DNA of 35,744 bases from Clostridium tyrobutyricum DSM 2637 = ATCC 25755 = JCM 11008 (GTDB taxonomy: Bacteria > Bacillota > Clostridia > Clostridiales > Clostridiaceae). The notes beneath the pieces were generated by a model. It saw only the letters and a list, made by a program, of their open reading frames with translations, made no database searches and was not told the origin of the DNA. Where the stretch lies: NCBI RefSeq assembly GCF_000359585.1, contig NZ_APMH01000039.1:1-35744 (forward strand). Reading direction: 5' to 3'. Position 1 is the first letter of the stretch; each line of letters opens with the position of its first letter. The translations under genes and the position numbers were made by a program. Below are positions 24,612 through 33,977 of this stretch, one piece after another.

Positions 24612-24660
24612 CCGTCAATCTCTAATCTAATTAAGGGATTAACGGTTGTTGTGCGTTAAT
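24612..24660 (+). promoter_or_regulatory. mutually exclusive hairpins in the mfd leader
   Basis: GATTAACGG (24637-24645) can pair with the upstream CCGTCAATC (24612-24620, one mismatch). Alternatively ATTAACG (24638-24644) can pair perfectly with the downstream CGTTAAT (24654-24660). The arrangement resembles an attenuator, but no T-run follows the second hairpin. Confidence 0.3.
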
Positions 24661-24692
24661 TTATAACTCAGAATTTTTAGGTGGTTGTTAAA

Positions 24693-27600
24693 ATGAGACT
24701 AAATGGACTTATAAAGCCAATTAAGGATAGTAAAGAATTTAAAAATATAATGAATTCAGTAGAAGATAATAATTACCCTATTGGGATAGTTGGAATTTCA
24801 GAATCTGGAAGAAGTTATTTAATTGATTCTGTATATAATGAGTTAAATAAATCATTCCTGATTCTTACTCATAGTGATATGGAAGCTAGAAAATTATATG
24901 AGGATTTATCTTTTTATGAAACAAAAGTATATTACTTTCCAACAAAGGAAGTAGTTTTTTATAATTATAATATAGAAGCTATATCTGGTGACTTGAGATG
25001 GGAAAGACTTAAAGTAATCAGGCAGATGTTAAATAGAGGTAAAAAAATAATAATTACATGTATAGAAGCATTATCTTATACATATATACCCGTAAAATTG
25101 TATAAACAGTATACTTTTAAACTATCAGTAGGTAAAAATCTTGAATTAAATGAGCTGAGCAAAAGTTTAATTCAAAGTGGATATGAAAGAGTTGATGTTG
25201 TAAATTCTAAAGGTCAATTTTCTATAAGAGGTGGAATATTAGATATATACGTACCTATTTTAGCACAAGCTTATAGGGTGGAATTGTTTGGAGATGAAAT
25301 TGAATCTATAAGAAGTTTTAATACAGAAACGCAGAGAAGTATTGAAAAAGTTAAAAGTATAGAAATATTTCCTGCCAAGGAGATAATACTTGATAATGAA
25401 AAAATTGAAAACGGATGTAAAGCTATAGAAAAAGATAAAAGTTTGATTGTAGAAAAACTAGAAAATGTTAAGGATTATGACACTAAAAAAAATATAGATG
25501 AAATAATAAATAGAGATTTAGAATCTCTTAAAGAAAGTTGGAGTTTTGAAACTATAGATAGTTTTTTGCCTTATTTTTATGATACTCCATCTTTGTTCCT
25601 GGATTATGTGAAAGACTATCTTGTAATTTTAGATGACATAAATAGATGTAATGGCAAATTGGACAGTGTGTATTTTGAATTTGAACAGAATTATAGAAAT
25701 ACCCTTGAAAAGGGAAGTGTTTTACCAAAACAATTTGAATTAATAGTAGATAAGTCTAAAATATTGGAAAATTTAAAAGATAGAGATATTATAACGATGG
25801 ATGCTATTCCTAAATCCAATAAGGAATTAGTTCCTAAAACTATAGTTGAATTTTCCGAGATAACCCTCAATAATTATAAAGATAAAATGGATTTATTTAT
25901 TGAGGATATAAAACAAAAAAAATTAAATGGATTTAAAATTTTGATTTTAGCGGGTACAAGGCCTAGGGGAGAAAGATTAGCTCAAACGTTAAGGGATAGA
26001 GATATAGAAAGTACTTACAAGGATAATGTAGATGAAATTAAATCAGGTGAGATAGTAATAACTTTTGGAAGTCAATTAAATGGTTTTGAGTATCCTGATT
26101 TAAAACTTTCAATTATATCAAACAGGGATGCTTTTGGCGTATCAAAGCGGAAAAAGCGAAAAAAATCTCCAAGAAAAGGTGTAGGAAAGATAACAAGTTT
26201 TACTGAACTTAGACCTGGGGATTATGTAGTTCATGTAAATCATGGTATAGGTGTATACAAGGGTATAAAACAACTTGAAGTTCAAGGACATAAAAAAGAT
26301 TATCTAGAGCTTATGTACTATTCAGATGATAAATTATATGTACCAGTAGAACAGTTTGATATGGTACAAAGATATATAGGAAACGAAGGTAAAAATCCAA
26401 AGATAAATAAACTTGGAAGTGCAGATTGGGCCAAGGCTAAAAGAAAAGCTAAAAAATCTATAGAACAAATAGCAGAAGATCTGGTGAAATTATACGCAGT
26501 AAGATCTACAGTTAAAGGATATAAATATTCCAAAGATACGGTATGGCAGAAACAATTTGAAGATGAATTTCCCTATGAGGAAACTCCAGATCAACTGTCA
26601 GCAATAGAGGATATAAAGACAGATATGCAATCAGATAAAGTTATGGATAGACTCTTATGTGGAGATGTGGGATATGGCAAGACCGAAGTAGCAGTAAGGG
26701 CTGTTTTTAAAGCTGTTATGGATGGAAAACAGGTAGCATTTTTAGTACCTACTACCATACTTGCACAACAACATTATAATAATTTTGTAAAGAGGTTTTC
26801 GGACTTCCCTATAAAAATAGACATGATAAGTAGATTCAGGACAGCATCAGAACAGAAAAAAACCATAAAGTCTTTAAAAAGTGGAGAACTGGATATACTT
26901 ATAGGTACGCATAGAATACTTCAAAAAGATGTTCAATTTAAAGATCTAGGATTTCTTATAATCGATGAAGAACAGAGATTTGGAGTTACTCATAAAGAGA
27001 AAATAAAAAAAATGAAAAAGAATATAGATGTACTGACCTTAAGTGCTACACCTATACCCAGGACACTCCATATGTCTCTAGTAGGAGTAAGGGATATAAG
27101 CGTAATAGAAACGCCACCAGAGCAGAGAAGGCCAATACAAACTTATGTAGTAGAATATAATGATCAATTAATAAGAGATGCTTTGTTAAGGGAAATAGGC
27201 AGAGGAGGCCAGGTATACTTTGTATACAACAGGGTAGAGAGTATAAGCAAGATGGCAGTCTATATTACTAAACTCGTACCTGAGGCTAGATTAACTGTAG
27301 CTCATGGACAAATGCAGGAGAGAGAACTTGAAACTGCAATGATTTCATTTATGAATAATGAATCCGATGTTTTGCTATGTACCACTATAATAGAAACAGG
27401 AATGGATATTCAAAACGTAAATACAATGATTATTTATGATGCGGATAAAATGGGTTTATCTCAGTTATATCAATTAAGAGGAAGAGTGGGAAGAACAGAT
27501 AAGATAGCTTATTGTTACCTTACATATAGAAAAGATAAAATATTAACGGAAGTTGCAGAAAAGAGACTTAAAGCCATTAAGGACTTTACAGAATTGGGAT

Positions 27601-28223
27601 CTGGCTTTAAAATTGCTCTAAAAGATTTAGAAATAAGAGGAGCAGGTAACATGATGGGATCATCCCAACATGGTCATATGGCAGCTATAGGATATGATCT
27701 ATACTGTAATATGCTTGAGGATACTATTAAATTGATAAAAGGTGAGATAAATGAGGAACCAATAGAGACTACGGTAGAATTGAAAGTAGATGCATATATA
27801 CCTAATGATTATATAAACAATGAAGTACAGAAGATAGAAATATATAAGAAGATAGCTGCCATAGATTCATATGATGATATGATGGATATACAAGAAGAAA
27901 TAGAAGATAGATTTTCTATTATACCAGAATCAGTTTATAATCTTATGAACATATCCTACATAAGAAGTGTTGGCAAAAAACTTGGAATAGAGGAAATAAA
28001 AGATAATAAGGATGAAGTAGTATTTCTATTCCAAAATGAAGAAAGAATTAGTCAAGATGTCTTAAAATCTGTTTTAAAGCACTTTGGGAGAAATATAATT
28101 TTAAAATTAAGTGGCAAACCAGGTTTTGGATATAGAATTAAGGATATTAAAAGGAAAGATTTGATATTAAAAGTAAAGGAGATGATAGAATTTATGTTGA
28201 AAGCTAAAGACAAAAACGATTAA
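24693..28223 (+). CDS. mfd: transcription-repair coupling factor
   Basis: A 1176-residue ATP-dependent translocase that removes stalled RNA polymerase and recruits UvrA. The order is a UvrB-like N-terminal module; an RNA-polymerase-interacting CarD-like domain (FTELRPGDYVVHVNHGIG); RecG-like helicase domains with Walker A GDVGYGKTEVA (near residue 657), DEEQRFGV (near 758), SATPIPRTLHMS and QLRGRVGR; and the C-terminal UvrA-binding-surface domain. Normal length. The ATG at 24693 has AGGTGG 8 nt upstream; the GTG at 24681 is within that site. Confidence 0.97.
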   Translation: MRLNGLIKPIKDSKEFKNIMNSVEDNNYPIGIVGISESGRSYLIDSVYNELNKSFLILTHSDMEARKLYEDLSFYETKVYYFPTKEVVFYNYNIEAISGDLRWERLKVIRQMLNRGKKIIITCIEALSYTYIPVKLYKQYTFKLSVGKNLELNELSKSLIQSGYERVDVVNSKGQFSIRGGILDIYVPILAQAYRVELFGDEIESIRSFNTETQRSIEKVKSIEIFPAKEIILDNEKIENGCKAIEKDKSLIVEKLENVKDYDTKKNIDEIINRDLESLKESWSFETIDSFLPYFYDTPSLFLDYVKDYLVILDDINRCNGKLDSVYFEFEQNYRNTLEKGSVLPKQFELIVDKSKILENLKDRDIITMDAIPKSNKELVPKTIVEFSEITLNNYKDKMDLFIEDIKQKKLNGFKILILAGTRPRGERLAQTLRDRDIESTYKDNVDEIKSGEIVITFGSQLNGFEYPDLKLSIISNRDAFGVSKRKKRKKSPRKGVGKITSFTELRPGDYVVHVNHGIGVYKGIKQLEVQGHKKDYLELMYYSDDKLYVPVEQFDMVQRYIGNEGKNPKINKLGSADWAKAKRKAKKSIEQIAEDLVKLYAVRSTVKGYKYSKDTVWQKQFEDEFPYEETPDQLSAIEDIKTDMQSDKVMDRLLCGDVGYGKTEVAVRAVFKAVMDGKQVAFLVPTTILAQQHYNNFVKRFSDFPIKIDMISRFRTASEQKKTIKSLKSGELDILIGTHRILQKDVQFKDLGFLIIDEEQRFGVTHKEKIKKMKKNIDVLTLSATPIPRTLHMSLVGVRDISVIETPPEQRRPIQTYVVEYNDQLIRDALLREIGRGGQVYFVYNRVESISKMAVYITKLVPEARLTVAHGQMQERELETAMISFMNNESDVLLCTTIIETGMDIQNVNTMIIYDADKMGLSQLYQLRGRVGRTDKIAYCYLTYRKDKILTEVAEKRLKAIKDFTELGSGFKIALKDLEIRGAGNMMGSSQHGHMAAIGYDLYCNMLEDTIKLIKGEINEEPIETTVELKVDAYIPNDYINNEVQKIEIYKKIAAIDSYDDMMDIQEEIEDRFSIIPESVYNLMNISYIRSVGKKLGIEEIKDNKDEVVFLFQNEERISQDVLKSVLKHFGRNIILKLSGKPGFGYRIKDIKRKDLILKVKEMIEFMLKAKDKND

Positions 28224-28262
28224 AAAATTTAATATTCATAGATGGACATTTATGATAAGATT

Positions 28263-28307
28263 AGTTTATGTTATATAAATAAAAATCAATGATTACATAA
28301 ACTTTTA
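28263..28307 (+). terminator. possible terminator after mfd
   Basis: AGTTTATGT (28263-28271) pairs perfectly with ACATAAACT (28295-28303) and TTTT follows. The loop is long (23 nt) and AT-rich, so the call is weak. Confidence 0.4.
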
Positions 28308-28333
28308 ATACATGGAAGAGTGGAGGAGTAAAA

Positions 28334-29359
28334 GTGATTAATAAGAGAAAAATATTTAGTGCTTTTTTTGCAGCTGTGGTAGCAGTTTCAATTTCAGGAT
28401 GTAGTATGATACAAAAAACACCTGAAGCTATAGCCAATAGTGCAGTAGCAGTAGTTAATGGTGAAAAGATAACAAATGATCAATTGAATAAAGATCCAAA
28501 TACAATTCAATTAATTGCCCAGGCAAAACAGCAGTATGGAGATAATTATTCAAGCAATGAAGAAGCTACAAGTATAATTAAATCTCAAAAAGAACAGATA
28601 TTAGATAATATGATTACTCAATTGGTGTTAAGTCAAAAGGCAAAGGAATTAAATATTATGCCTAGTGATTCTAAAATAAATTCTGATGCACAGGCGCAAA
28701 TAGATAAAATGAAAAAGCAATATTTTTCAGGAGACGAGAGCAAATTTGAGGCGGCATTAAGTCAACAGGGACTTACGGAAAAGGCCTTTAAGGATATGTA
28801 TATATCTCAAGTTAAAAGTCAAGAGGTACAGGAAAGTATAAGCCAGTATCTTACAAAGAATATTAAGATTACAGATAAGCAGATTGAAGAATATTATAAT
28901 AAAAATAAGGATAAATACACTGAATTGCCTAATAAGATGACTTTGAAACATATATTAGTAAAAACTAAAGCTGATGCTCAAAAAGTAAAGTCAAGACTTG
29001 ATAAAGGAGAAAGTTTTGATACTGTTGCCAAGGAAGTTTCTCAGGATACAGCTACTAAGAATAAAGGTGGAGATTTGGGAACCATAAAGGCTAATGACAC
29101 CAATTACGATTCTCAATTTATGGCTGGAGCTAATGCATTGAAAGAAGGACAGATATCAGATCCAATACAAAGTAATTTTGGTTGGCATATAATAAAATGT
29201 ACAAAGAAGATAACATATCCAGTTAAAAAGCTTTCAGAGGTAAAAAGCACTATAAAGACTCAACTGGAAAGTGATTCAAAGACTAAGTTGATAAATGAAA
29301 AAATTACCCAGTGGAAAAAAGATGCAAAGATAACTAAAAAGGAAAAAAATATACAATAA
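28334..29359 (+). CDS. prsA: PrsA-like peptidyl-prolyl isomerase lipoprotein
   Basis: A 341-residue extracytoplasmic foldase. The signal peptide ends in lipobox ISGC (Cys23), so it should be lipid-anchored. An N-terminal SurA/trigger-factor-like region (VAVVNGEKITNDQLNK) is followed by a parvulin domain (about residues 200-290) with MTLKHILVKTK, GGDLGTIK and the C-terminal FGWHIIKCTKK. The start is GTG with GGAGGAG upstream. It is inserted between mfd and spoVT, which are adjacent in Bacillus. It probably helps fold secreted proteins and may work alongside the HtrA-like protease encoded nearby. Confidence 0.92.
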   Translation: MINKRKIFSAFFAAVVAVSISGCSMIQKTPEAIANSAVAVVNGEKITNDQLNKDPNTIQLIAQAKQQYGDNYSSNEEATSIIKSQKEQILDNMITQLVLSQKAKELNIMPSDSKINSDAQAQIDKMKKQYFSGDESKFEAALSQQGLTEKAFKDMYISQVKSQEVQESISQYLTKNIKITDKQIEEYYNKNKDKYTELPNKMTLKHILVKTKADAQKVKSRLDKGESFDTVAKEVSQDTATKNKGGDLGTIKANDTNYDSQFMAGANALKEGQISDPIQSNFGWHIIKCTKKITYPVKKLSEVKSTIKTQLESDSKTKLINEKITQWKKDAKITKKEKNIQ

Positions 29360-29370
29360 TAGTTAATAAA

Positions 29371-29414
29371 AATAACCTTAATTATCGAATTTAATTGGGG
29401 TTATTTTTATTTTT
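29371..29414 (+). terminator. terminator after prsA
   Basis: AATAACCTTAATT (29371-29383) pairs with AATTGGGGTTATT (29393-29405) with two G-U pairs, followed by a T-rich tract. Confidence 0.75.
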
Positions 29415-29500
29415 CATAATTTTAGTAACAATTGTGTATAAAATTTCATATTTAGAAAAATAATATTAATACACTCATATAATTTAAGGAGGAATATCAT

Positions 29501-30046
29501 ATGAAGGCAACTGGAATAGTTAGACGTATAGACGACTTGGGTAGAGTGGTTATACCGAAGGAGATAAGAAGGACTCTTAGAATAAGAGAAGGAGATCCTC
29601 TTGAGATATTTACAGATAGGGAGGGAGGAGTTATTTTAAAAAAATATTCACCTATTGATGAATTGAGCGAGGTTTCTAAAGGATATGTAGAATCAATTGA
29701 ACAAACCATAGGAAACATAGTTTTAATATGTGATACTGACAGCGTAGTATCTGTAAGTGGTGCTCCTAGAAAAGAATATGTGGACAAAAAAATAAGTCAG
29801 GAGTTGGAAGATGCTATTGAAAATAGAAAATTAATTTCCCTGTCGGAAAAGGAAATAATTGATATATATGATGATGAAGATGCAAGAGAAAAATATTCAG
29901 CTCAAGTTATATCACCTATTATAGCAGGAGGAGATGCAATTGGAGCCGTTATAATAACTTCAAAAGAAGATGTGGATTTTGGGGATGTAGAAGTTAAGTT
30001 AGCTGAAACTGCATCATCCTTCTTAGGAAAACAAATGGAGGAATAA
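29501..30046 (+). CDS. spoVT: stage V sporulation transcription factor SpoVT
   Basis: A 181-residue forespore regulator. Residues 1-50 form an AbrB-type swapped-hairpin DNA-binding domain (GIVRRIDDLGRVVIPKEIRR). Residues about 55-180 form a GAF-like domain. In Bacillus it modulates sigma-G genes; in clostridia it affects late spore development. AAGGAGG precedes the ATG. I looked for a sigma-G-type promoter and found no convincing match. Confidence 0.96.
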   Translation: MKATGIVRRIDDLGRVVIPKEIRRTLRIREGDPLEIFTDREGGVILKKYSPIDELSEVSKGYVESIEQTIGNIVLICDTDSVVSVSGAPRKEYVDKKISQELEDAIENRKLISLSEKEIIDIYDDEDAREKYSAQVISPIIAGGDAIGAVIITSKEDVDFGDVEVKLAETASSFLGKQMEE

Positions 30047-30081
30047 TGTAATGGCAGTTTTACTGCCATTACATTTTTTTT
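30045..30081 (+). terminator. strong terminator after spoVT
   Basis: AATGTAATGGCAGT (30045-30058) pairs perfectly with 30062-30075, followed by a run of eight T. It overlaps the spoVT stop codon. Confidence 0.92.
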
Positions 30082-30222
30082 ATTATTCACTCATTAATAA
30101 ATTATTGACAATAATATAAAAAATACTCACCGTAAGTAATAATAGTTATATATTTAAAATAATTATAAACATATATACTATTATTTAAAATGATTTGAAT
30201 TATGTCATTCGGGGGTATTTTT

Positions 30223-31758
30223 ATGATAAAACAATCACTTATGAGAGGAACTATTATTTTAGGAGCAGCAGGTATGCTTTGTAAATTCTTAGGCCTGTTT
30301 TTTAGATGGCCCTTGCAAATGCTTATTGGAGATGAAGGAGTAGGATATTATCAGATGTCATTTCCACTATATATGTTTTTTATAGCTGCAGCTTCAGGAA
30401 TACCTGTAGCAGTTTCTAAAATGGTATCAGAGAGCTATGCAACAGAAGATTATGTAAGGGTAATACAGATATTGAGAAAATCAATACTATTGATGTTTAT
30501 ACTTGGAACAGGTTTCTCTGCAATATTATTAATTTTTTCAAAACCTATAATACATTTTCTTAGATGGGATAATAAATCATATTATTCACTGGTAGCTATA
30601 GCATTTGCACCTATGTTTATATCTATAATGAGTGCATTTAGGGGATTTTTTCAAGGCATGCAGAATATGAATTATACTGCTGTATCTCAAGTAATAGAAC
30701 AGATTGGAAGAGTTGTTGTAGGAGTAGGATTGGCATATATACTGTTGCCTAGGGGTATAGAGTATTCAGCAGGAGGAGCAGCACTTGGAGCGGCAGCAGG
30801 AGGGTTATTTGGAGGATTATATTTAATTAAGAAATATTTTGATGTAAGAAAAGATATACATATAAAACATACTCCAGATAATAAAGATGTATTAAGTGTA
30901 CTTTTATATATAGCAATTCCAGTATCTATAGGAGCTGCAGTAAGTAGTATAATGAGTCTTATAGATTCAGCTTTGGTACCTCAGAAACTTTTAGAGGCTG
31001 GATTTACATTCAAGCAATCAACAATATTATACGGACAACTTACGGGTAAAGCATTTATTCTCATAAATATACCATTGACATTATCAGCAGCTCTTTGTGC
31101 TTCACTTGTGCCTATAATAGCAGAATATCATATTTTAAATAGAAAACTTGAATTGGTAAGCAAAGTTGATCTAGCATTTAAGCTCTCTACAGTAATAGCT
31201 CTACCATGCATGTTTGGACTTTATACTTTGGCTCACCCTATTCTAGAATTAATATTTCCGGGACAATCAAGTGGATTTAATATATTGCAATATTCATCTA
31301 TATCAATTATATTTATAATAATTGCACAAACTTCAACTGCAATACTGCAAGGTTCAGGATATTATATACTTCCTGTTGTTAATCTGGCAATAGGATGCTT
31401 TGTAAAAATAATTATTACTTTATTTTTAGTTCCTATTCCTCATATAAATATATATGGAGCCATATTTGGAAGTACAATTGGATATGCTATAGCAGCTATT
31501 TTGAATATAGTTATGTTAAAGAGAAAATTGCATATAAGTATAAATTATTTTCAAGTTTTGGTTAAACCATTATTTGCATCTATTTTAATGATAATTGCAG
31601 TTGTATTTATTTATATGAATGTCTATAATTATACAATGAGTAGTAGATTTGCCTGCTTTTCTGCTATATTATTGGGAATGATTATATATATTATCCTATT
31701 AATTATATTTAAAATATTTAAATATAGTGAAATTAAAAATAGAATCATAAAAAAATAA
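30223..31758 (+). CDS. SpoVB/MurJ-like polysaccharide flippase (MATE/MOP superfamily)
   Basis: An integral membrane protein of 511 residues with about 12-14 helices, of the MOP exporter superfamily (SpoVB, YabM, MurJ). The N-terminal segment (GTIILGAAGMLCKFLGLFFR) and VGYYQMSFPLYMFF are typical of the SpoVB group. Members flip lipid-linked cell-wall precursors. It holds the yabM position of the conserved order. I choose the ATG at 30223, with GGGGG 8 nt upstream, over the ATG at 30202. Several paralogues usually occur in clostridia, so I do not give a symbol. Confidence 0.9.
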   Translation: MIKQSLMRGTIILGAAGMLCKFLGLFFRWPLQMLIGDEGVGYYQMSFPLYMFFIAAASGIPVAVSKMVSESYATEDYVRVIQILRKSILLMFILGTGFSAILLIFSKPIIHFLRWDNKSYYSLVAIAFAPMFISIMSAFRGFFQGMQNMNYTAVSQVIEQIGRVVVGVGLAYILLPRGIEYSAGGAALGAAAGGLFGGLYLIKKYFDVRKDIHIKHTPDNKDVLSVLLYIAIPVSIGAAVSSIMSLIDSALVPQKLLEAGFTFKQSTILYGQLTGKAFILINIPLTLSAALCASLVPIIAEYHILNRKLELVSKVDLAFKLSTVIALPCMFGLYTLAHPILELIFPGQSSGFNILQYSSISIIFIIIAQTSTAILQGSGYYILPVVNLAIGCFVKIIITLFLVPIPHINIYGAIFGSTIGYAIAAILNIVMLKRKLHISINYFQVLVKPLFASILMIIAVVFIYMNVYNYTMSSRFACFSAILLGMIIYIILLIIFKIFKYSEIKNRIIKK

Positions 31759-31771
31759 AGGAGAGGTGGCT

Positions 31772-33217
31772 TTGATTAAAGTAATAGGATTAGGACCAGG
31801 GTCTTTAGAGTCAATTACTATTGGAACAATAAATATATTAAGAAATTCGTCTAAAATTTATTTAAGAACAGAAAAACATCCTACGGTAGAATATTTGAAA
31901 AGTGAGCATATAGCATTTGAAACTTATGATAACGTATATGAGAATGCGGAAAATTTTGAGGATGTATACAAATTTATAGCTGAAGACTTGATTAACAAGG
32001 AAAAAGAATTTGGGAACATAGTATATGGAGTCCCAGGACATCCTCTTGTAGCAGAAAAGTCTGTTATATTGCTTTTGAAAATATGTAAGGAAAATTCTAT
32101 AGATATAGATATAGTTCCATCTGTAAGTTTTATAGATGCCATTTTTGAAAGCTTAAAAATAGATATTATTGAAGGATTAAAGATAATAGATGCATTTGAC
32201 ATAAAATCTCATAATATGGATGATAAAACTGGGCTTATAATAACTCAAGTTTATGATAAATTTATTTCTTCAGATGTTAAATTAGCTTTGATGGAGTACT
32301 ATGAACCAGACGTAGACATATATTTTATAAGAGCTGCTGGAGTCAAAGAATTTGAATCAATAAGGAAAATAAAACTATATGACCTTGACAGGCAGGAAGA
32401 TATAGATTATCTTACTTCGATTTACATACCCAAAGGTTCAAAGGCATTATATGATTTTAAAGATTTACTCAACATAATGGATAGGCTCAGAGGAAATGAT
32501 GGATGTCCATGGGATAAAGAGCAAGGCCATGAAAGCTTGAAGAGATCCTTAATTGAAGAAACTTATGAGGTGATAGAGGCTATAGAAGCAAAAGACGATA
32601 GGTCATTAGCGGAAGAACTGGGAGATGTATTATTTCAGGTAGTTTTTCATTCTCAAATAGCCAAAGAAGAAAATTCATTTAATATTAATGATGTGATAAA
32701 TGGAATATGTAAGAAAATGATTGAAAGACACCCTCATGTATTTGGAAGTGTAAAAGTAAAAGATTCAAAGAATGTAATTCAAAATTGGGATAAAATAAAG
32801 AAATCGGAGCAAGGATTAAAAACTTATACAGATGAACTAAAACATGTTGCAAAAATTTTACCGGCATTAATTAGAGCAGATAAAGTTCAGAAAAAGGCAT
32901 CTTCAGTCGGATTTGATTTTGATAAAGTAGAAGAAGCTTTGGATAAAGTGTTAGAAGAGTACAACGAGGTGAAATATGTATATAAAAGTAATGAAAGGGT
33001 AAAAATAGTAGGAGAAATAGGAGATTTGATATTTGCGTCAGTAAATGTTGCCAGAATCCTTGACATAGACCCTGAATTTGCATTAAATTATACTATAGAG
33101 AAATTTATAAAAAGATTTGCATATATAGAGGACAAAGCTAAATCTGCAGGATTGGATATGAAAGATATGACTATTGAGCAGATGAATAAACTTTGGGAAG
33201 AATCCAAAAATAAATAA
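31772..33217 (+). CDS. mazG: MazG nucleotide pyrophosphohydrolase fused to a tetrapyrrole-methylase-like domain (YabN)
   Basis: A 481-residue fusion. Residues 1 to about 215 resemble a tetrapyrrole (corrin/porphyrin) methylase (KVIGLGPGSLESITIG, GVPGHPLVAEKS). Residues about 225-481 are a tandem MazG domain with CPWDKEQGHESL, the metal-binding EETYEVIEAIE and EELGDVLFQVVFH. MazG hydrolyses NTPs, including non-canonical ones. The methylase part has no proven activity in this family. I choose the TTG at 31772, because AGGAG would be too close to the in-frame GTG at 31766. It is in the yabN position, 13 nt after the flippase gene. Confidence 0.93.
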   Translation: MIKVIGLGPGSLESITIGTINILRNSSKIYLRTEKHPTVEYLKSEHIAFETYDNVYENAENFEDVYKFIAEDLINKEKEFGNIVYGVPGHPLVAEKSVILLLKICKENSIDIDIVPSVSFIDAIFESLKIDIIEGLKIIDAFDIKSHNMDDKTGLIITQVYDKFISSDVKLALMEYYEPDVDIYFIRAAGVKEFESIRKIKLYDLDRQEDIDYLTSIYIPKGSKALYDFKDLLNIMDRLRGNDGCPWDKEQGHESLKRSLIEETYEVIEAIEAKDDRSLAEELGDVLFQVVFHSQIAKEENSFNINDVINGICKKMIERHPHVFGSVKVKDSKNVIQNWDKIKKSEQGLKTYTDELKHVAKILPALIRADKVQKKASSVGFDFDKVEEALDKVLEEYNEVKYVYKSNERVKIVGEIGDLIFASVNVARILDIDPEFALNYTIEKFIKRFAYIEDKAKSAGLDMKDMTIEQMNKLWEESKNK

Positions 33218-33269
33218 AGTTAGTCTTTAATGTGCAAAAAAAGAAGGATTTTTTGAGTTAATGAAGAAT

Positions 33270-33294
33270 ATGCTAATATACCAAGGTATAGCAT
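33270..33294 (+). promoter_or_regulatory. hairpin just upstream of the hup ribosome binding site
   Basis: ATGCTA plus TACC (33270-33275 and 33279-33282) pairs with GGTATAGCAT (33285-33294) with a 3-nt bulge; the core TATACCAAGGTATA is palindromic. It lies 10 nt before AAGGAGG of hup and could affect its expression. Confidence 0.35.
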
Positions 33295-33318
33295 TCAACT
33301 ATTAAGGAGGTAAAAAAG

Positions 33319-33594
33319 GTGAATAAATCAGAATTAATTGCAAGTATATCAGAAAAGTCAAATTTAACTAAAAAAGATGCGGAGGCAGCTTTGAAGGGTT
33401 TTATACAGAGTGTTGAAGATACACTTGAACAAGGTGATAAAGTACAATTAGTAGGATTTGGAACATTTGAAACAAGAAAAAGAGCTGCAAGAATTGGAAG
33501 AAATCCAAGGACTAAGGAAGAAATAACTATACCAGAATCAACAGTTCCAGTATTTAAGGCTGGCAAAGAATTTAAAGATAAGGTAAATAAGTAA
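33319..33594 (+). CDS. hup: HU-family DNA-binding protein
   Basis: A 91-residue nucleoid protein with the full HU pattern: MNKSELIASISEKSNLTKKD helices, VQLVGFGTFETRKRAARIGR and the arm NPRTKEEITIPES. GTG start with AGGAGG 8 nt upstream. In Bacillus the HU gene is elsewhere; its place between mazG and yabO is, as I recall, the clostridial arrangement. It has its own terminator, so it can be expressed separately from the sporulation genes. Confidence 0.97.
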   Translation: MNKSELIASISEKSNLTKKDAEAALKGFIQSVEDTLEQGDKVQLVGFGTFETRKRAARIGRNPRTKEEITIPESTVPVFKAGKEFKDKVNK

Positions 33595-33609
33595 ATTATT
33601 TTTTCAAAG

Positions 33610-33640
33610 AACCTGGGTGAAAATCTAGGTTTTTTGTTTT
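33610..33640 (+). terminator. terminator after hup
   Basis: AACCTGGGT (33610-33618) pairs with ATCTAGGTT (33623-33631, two G-U pairs) around a GAAA tetraloop, followed by TTTTTTGTTTT. Confidence 0.85.
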
Positions 33641-33657
33641 AACAAGGAGAGTGTATT

Positions 33658-33906
33658 GTGAGGTTAGACAAATATCTCAAAGTATCGAGAATAATAAAAA
33701 GAAGAACGGTAGCAAAAGCATCTTGTGAGGGTAATAGGATAATTATAAATGGAAAAATTGCTAAACCCAGTACTGAGATAAAAGAAGGGGATATAGTTGA
33801 AATTAGGTATGCAAATAGTACATTAAAGGTGAGAGTTTTGAATGTTAAACAACATGTAACTAAAGAAGAAGCCCAAAATATGTATGAAATAATTTTAGAA
33901 AAATAG
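33658..33906 (+). CDS. rqcP: S4-domain RNA-binding protein RqcP (YabO)
   Basis: An 82-residue protein that is almost entirely an S4 RNA-binding domain (MRLDKYLKVSRIIKRRT, then KIAKPSTEIKEGDIVEI). In Bacillus, RqcP/YabO works with RqcH to add alanine tails to stalled nascent chains on the 50S subunit. GTG start with AGGAG upstream. The hup terminator ends just before it, so its promoter must be weak, close by, or depend on read-through. Confidence 0.93.
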   Translation: MRLDKYLKVSRIIKRRTVAKASCEGNRIIINGKIAKPSTEIKEGDIVEIRYANSTLKVRVLNVKQHVTKEEAQNMYEIILEK

Positions 33907-33925
33907 GATATACAAATATAATAGG

Positions 33926-33954
33926 GAATATATACAACTTCACCTACATATAAT
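33926..33954 (+). promoter_or_regulatory. sigma-E promoter of yabP
   Basis: GAATATA (33926-33932) matches the sigma-E -35 pattern KMATATT at six of seven bases. CATATAAT (33947-33954) matches the -10 pattern CATACAMT at seven of eight. The spacer is 14 bp. A start near 33961 lies just before the yabP ribosome binding site. yabP and yabQ are mother-cell sigma-E genes in Bacillus. Confidence 0.65.
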
Positions 33955-33977
33955 TATTATAGGTGGAGGGATGTTTT

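Noticed and set aside
29415-29485. Sigma-G promoter for spoVT
   Set aside because: Several CATA-type -10 candidates exist, but none has an acceptable -35 at 17-18 bp.
33941-33966. CACCTA/TAGGTG hairpin that could hide the yabP ribosome binding site
   Set aside because: If transcription starts from the predicted sigma-E promoter (near 33961), the left arm is not transcribed. Only read-through RNA could form it, so I did not list it as a feature.
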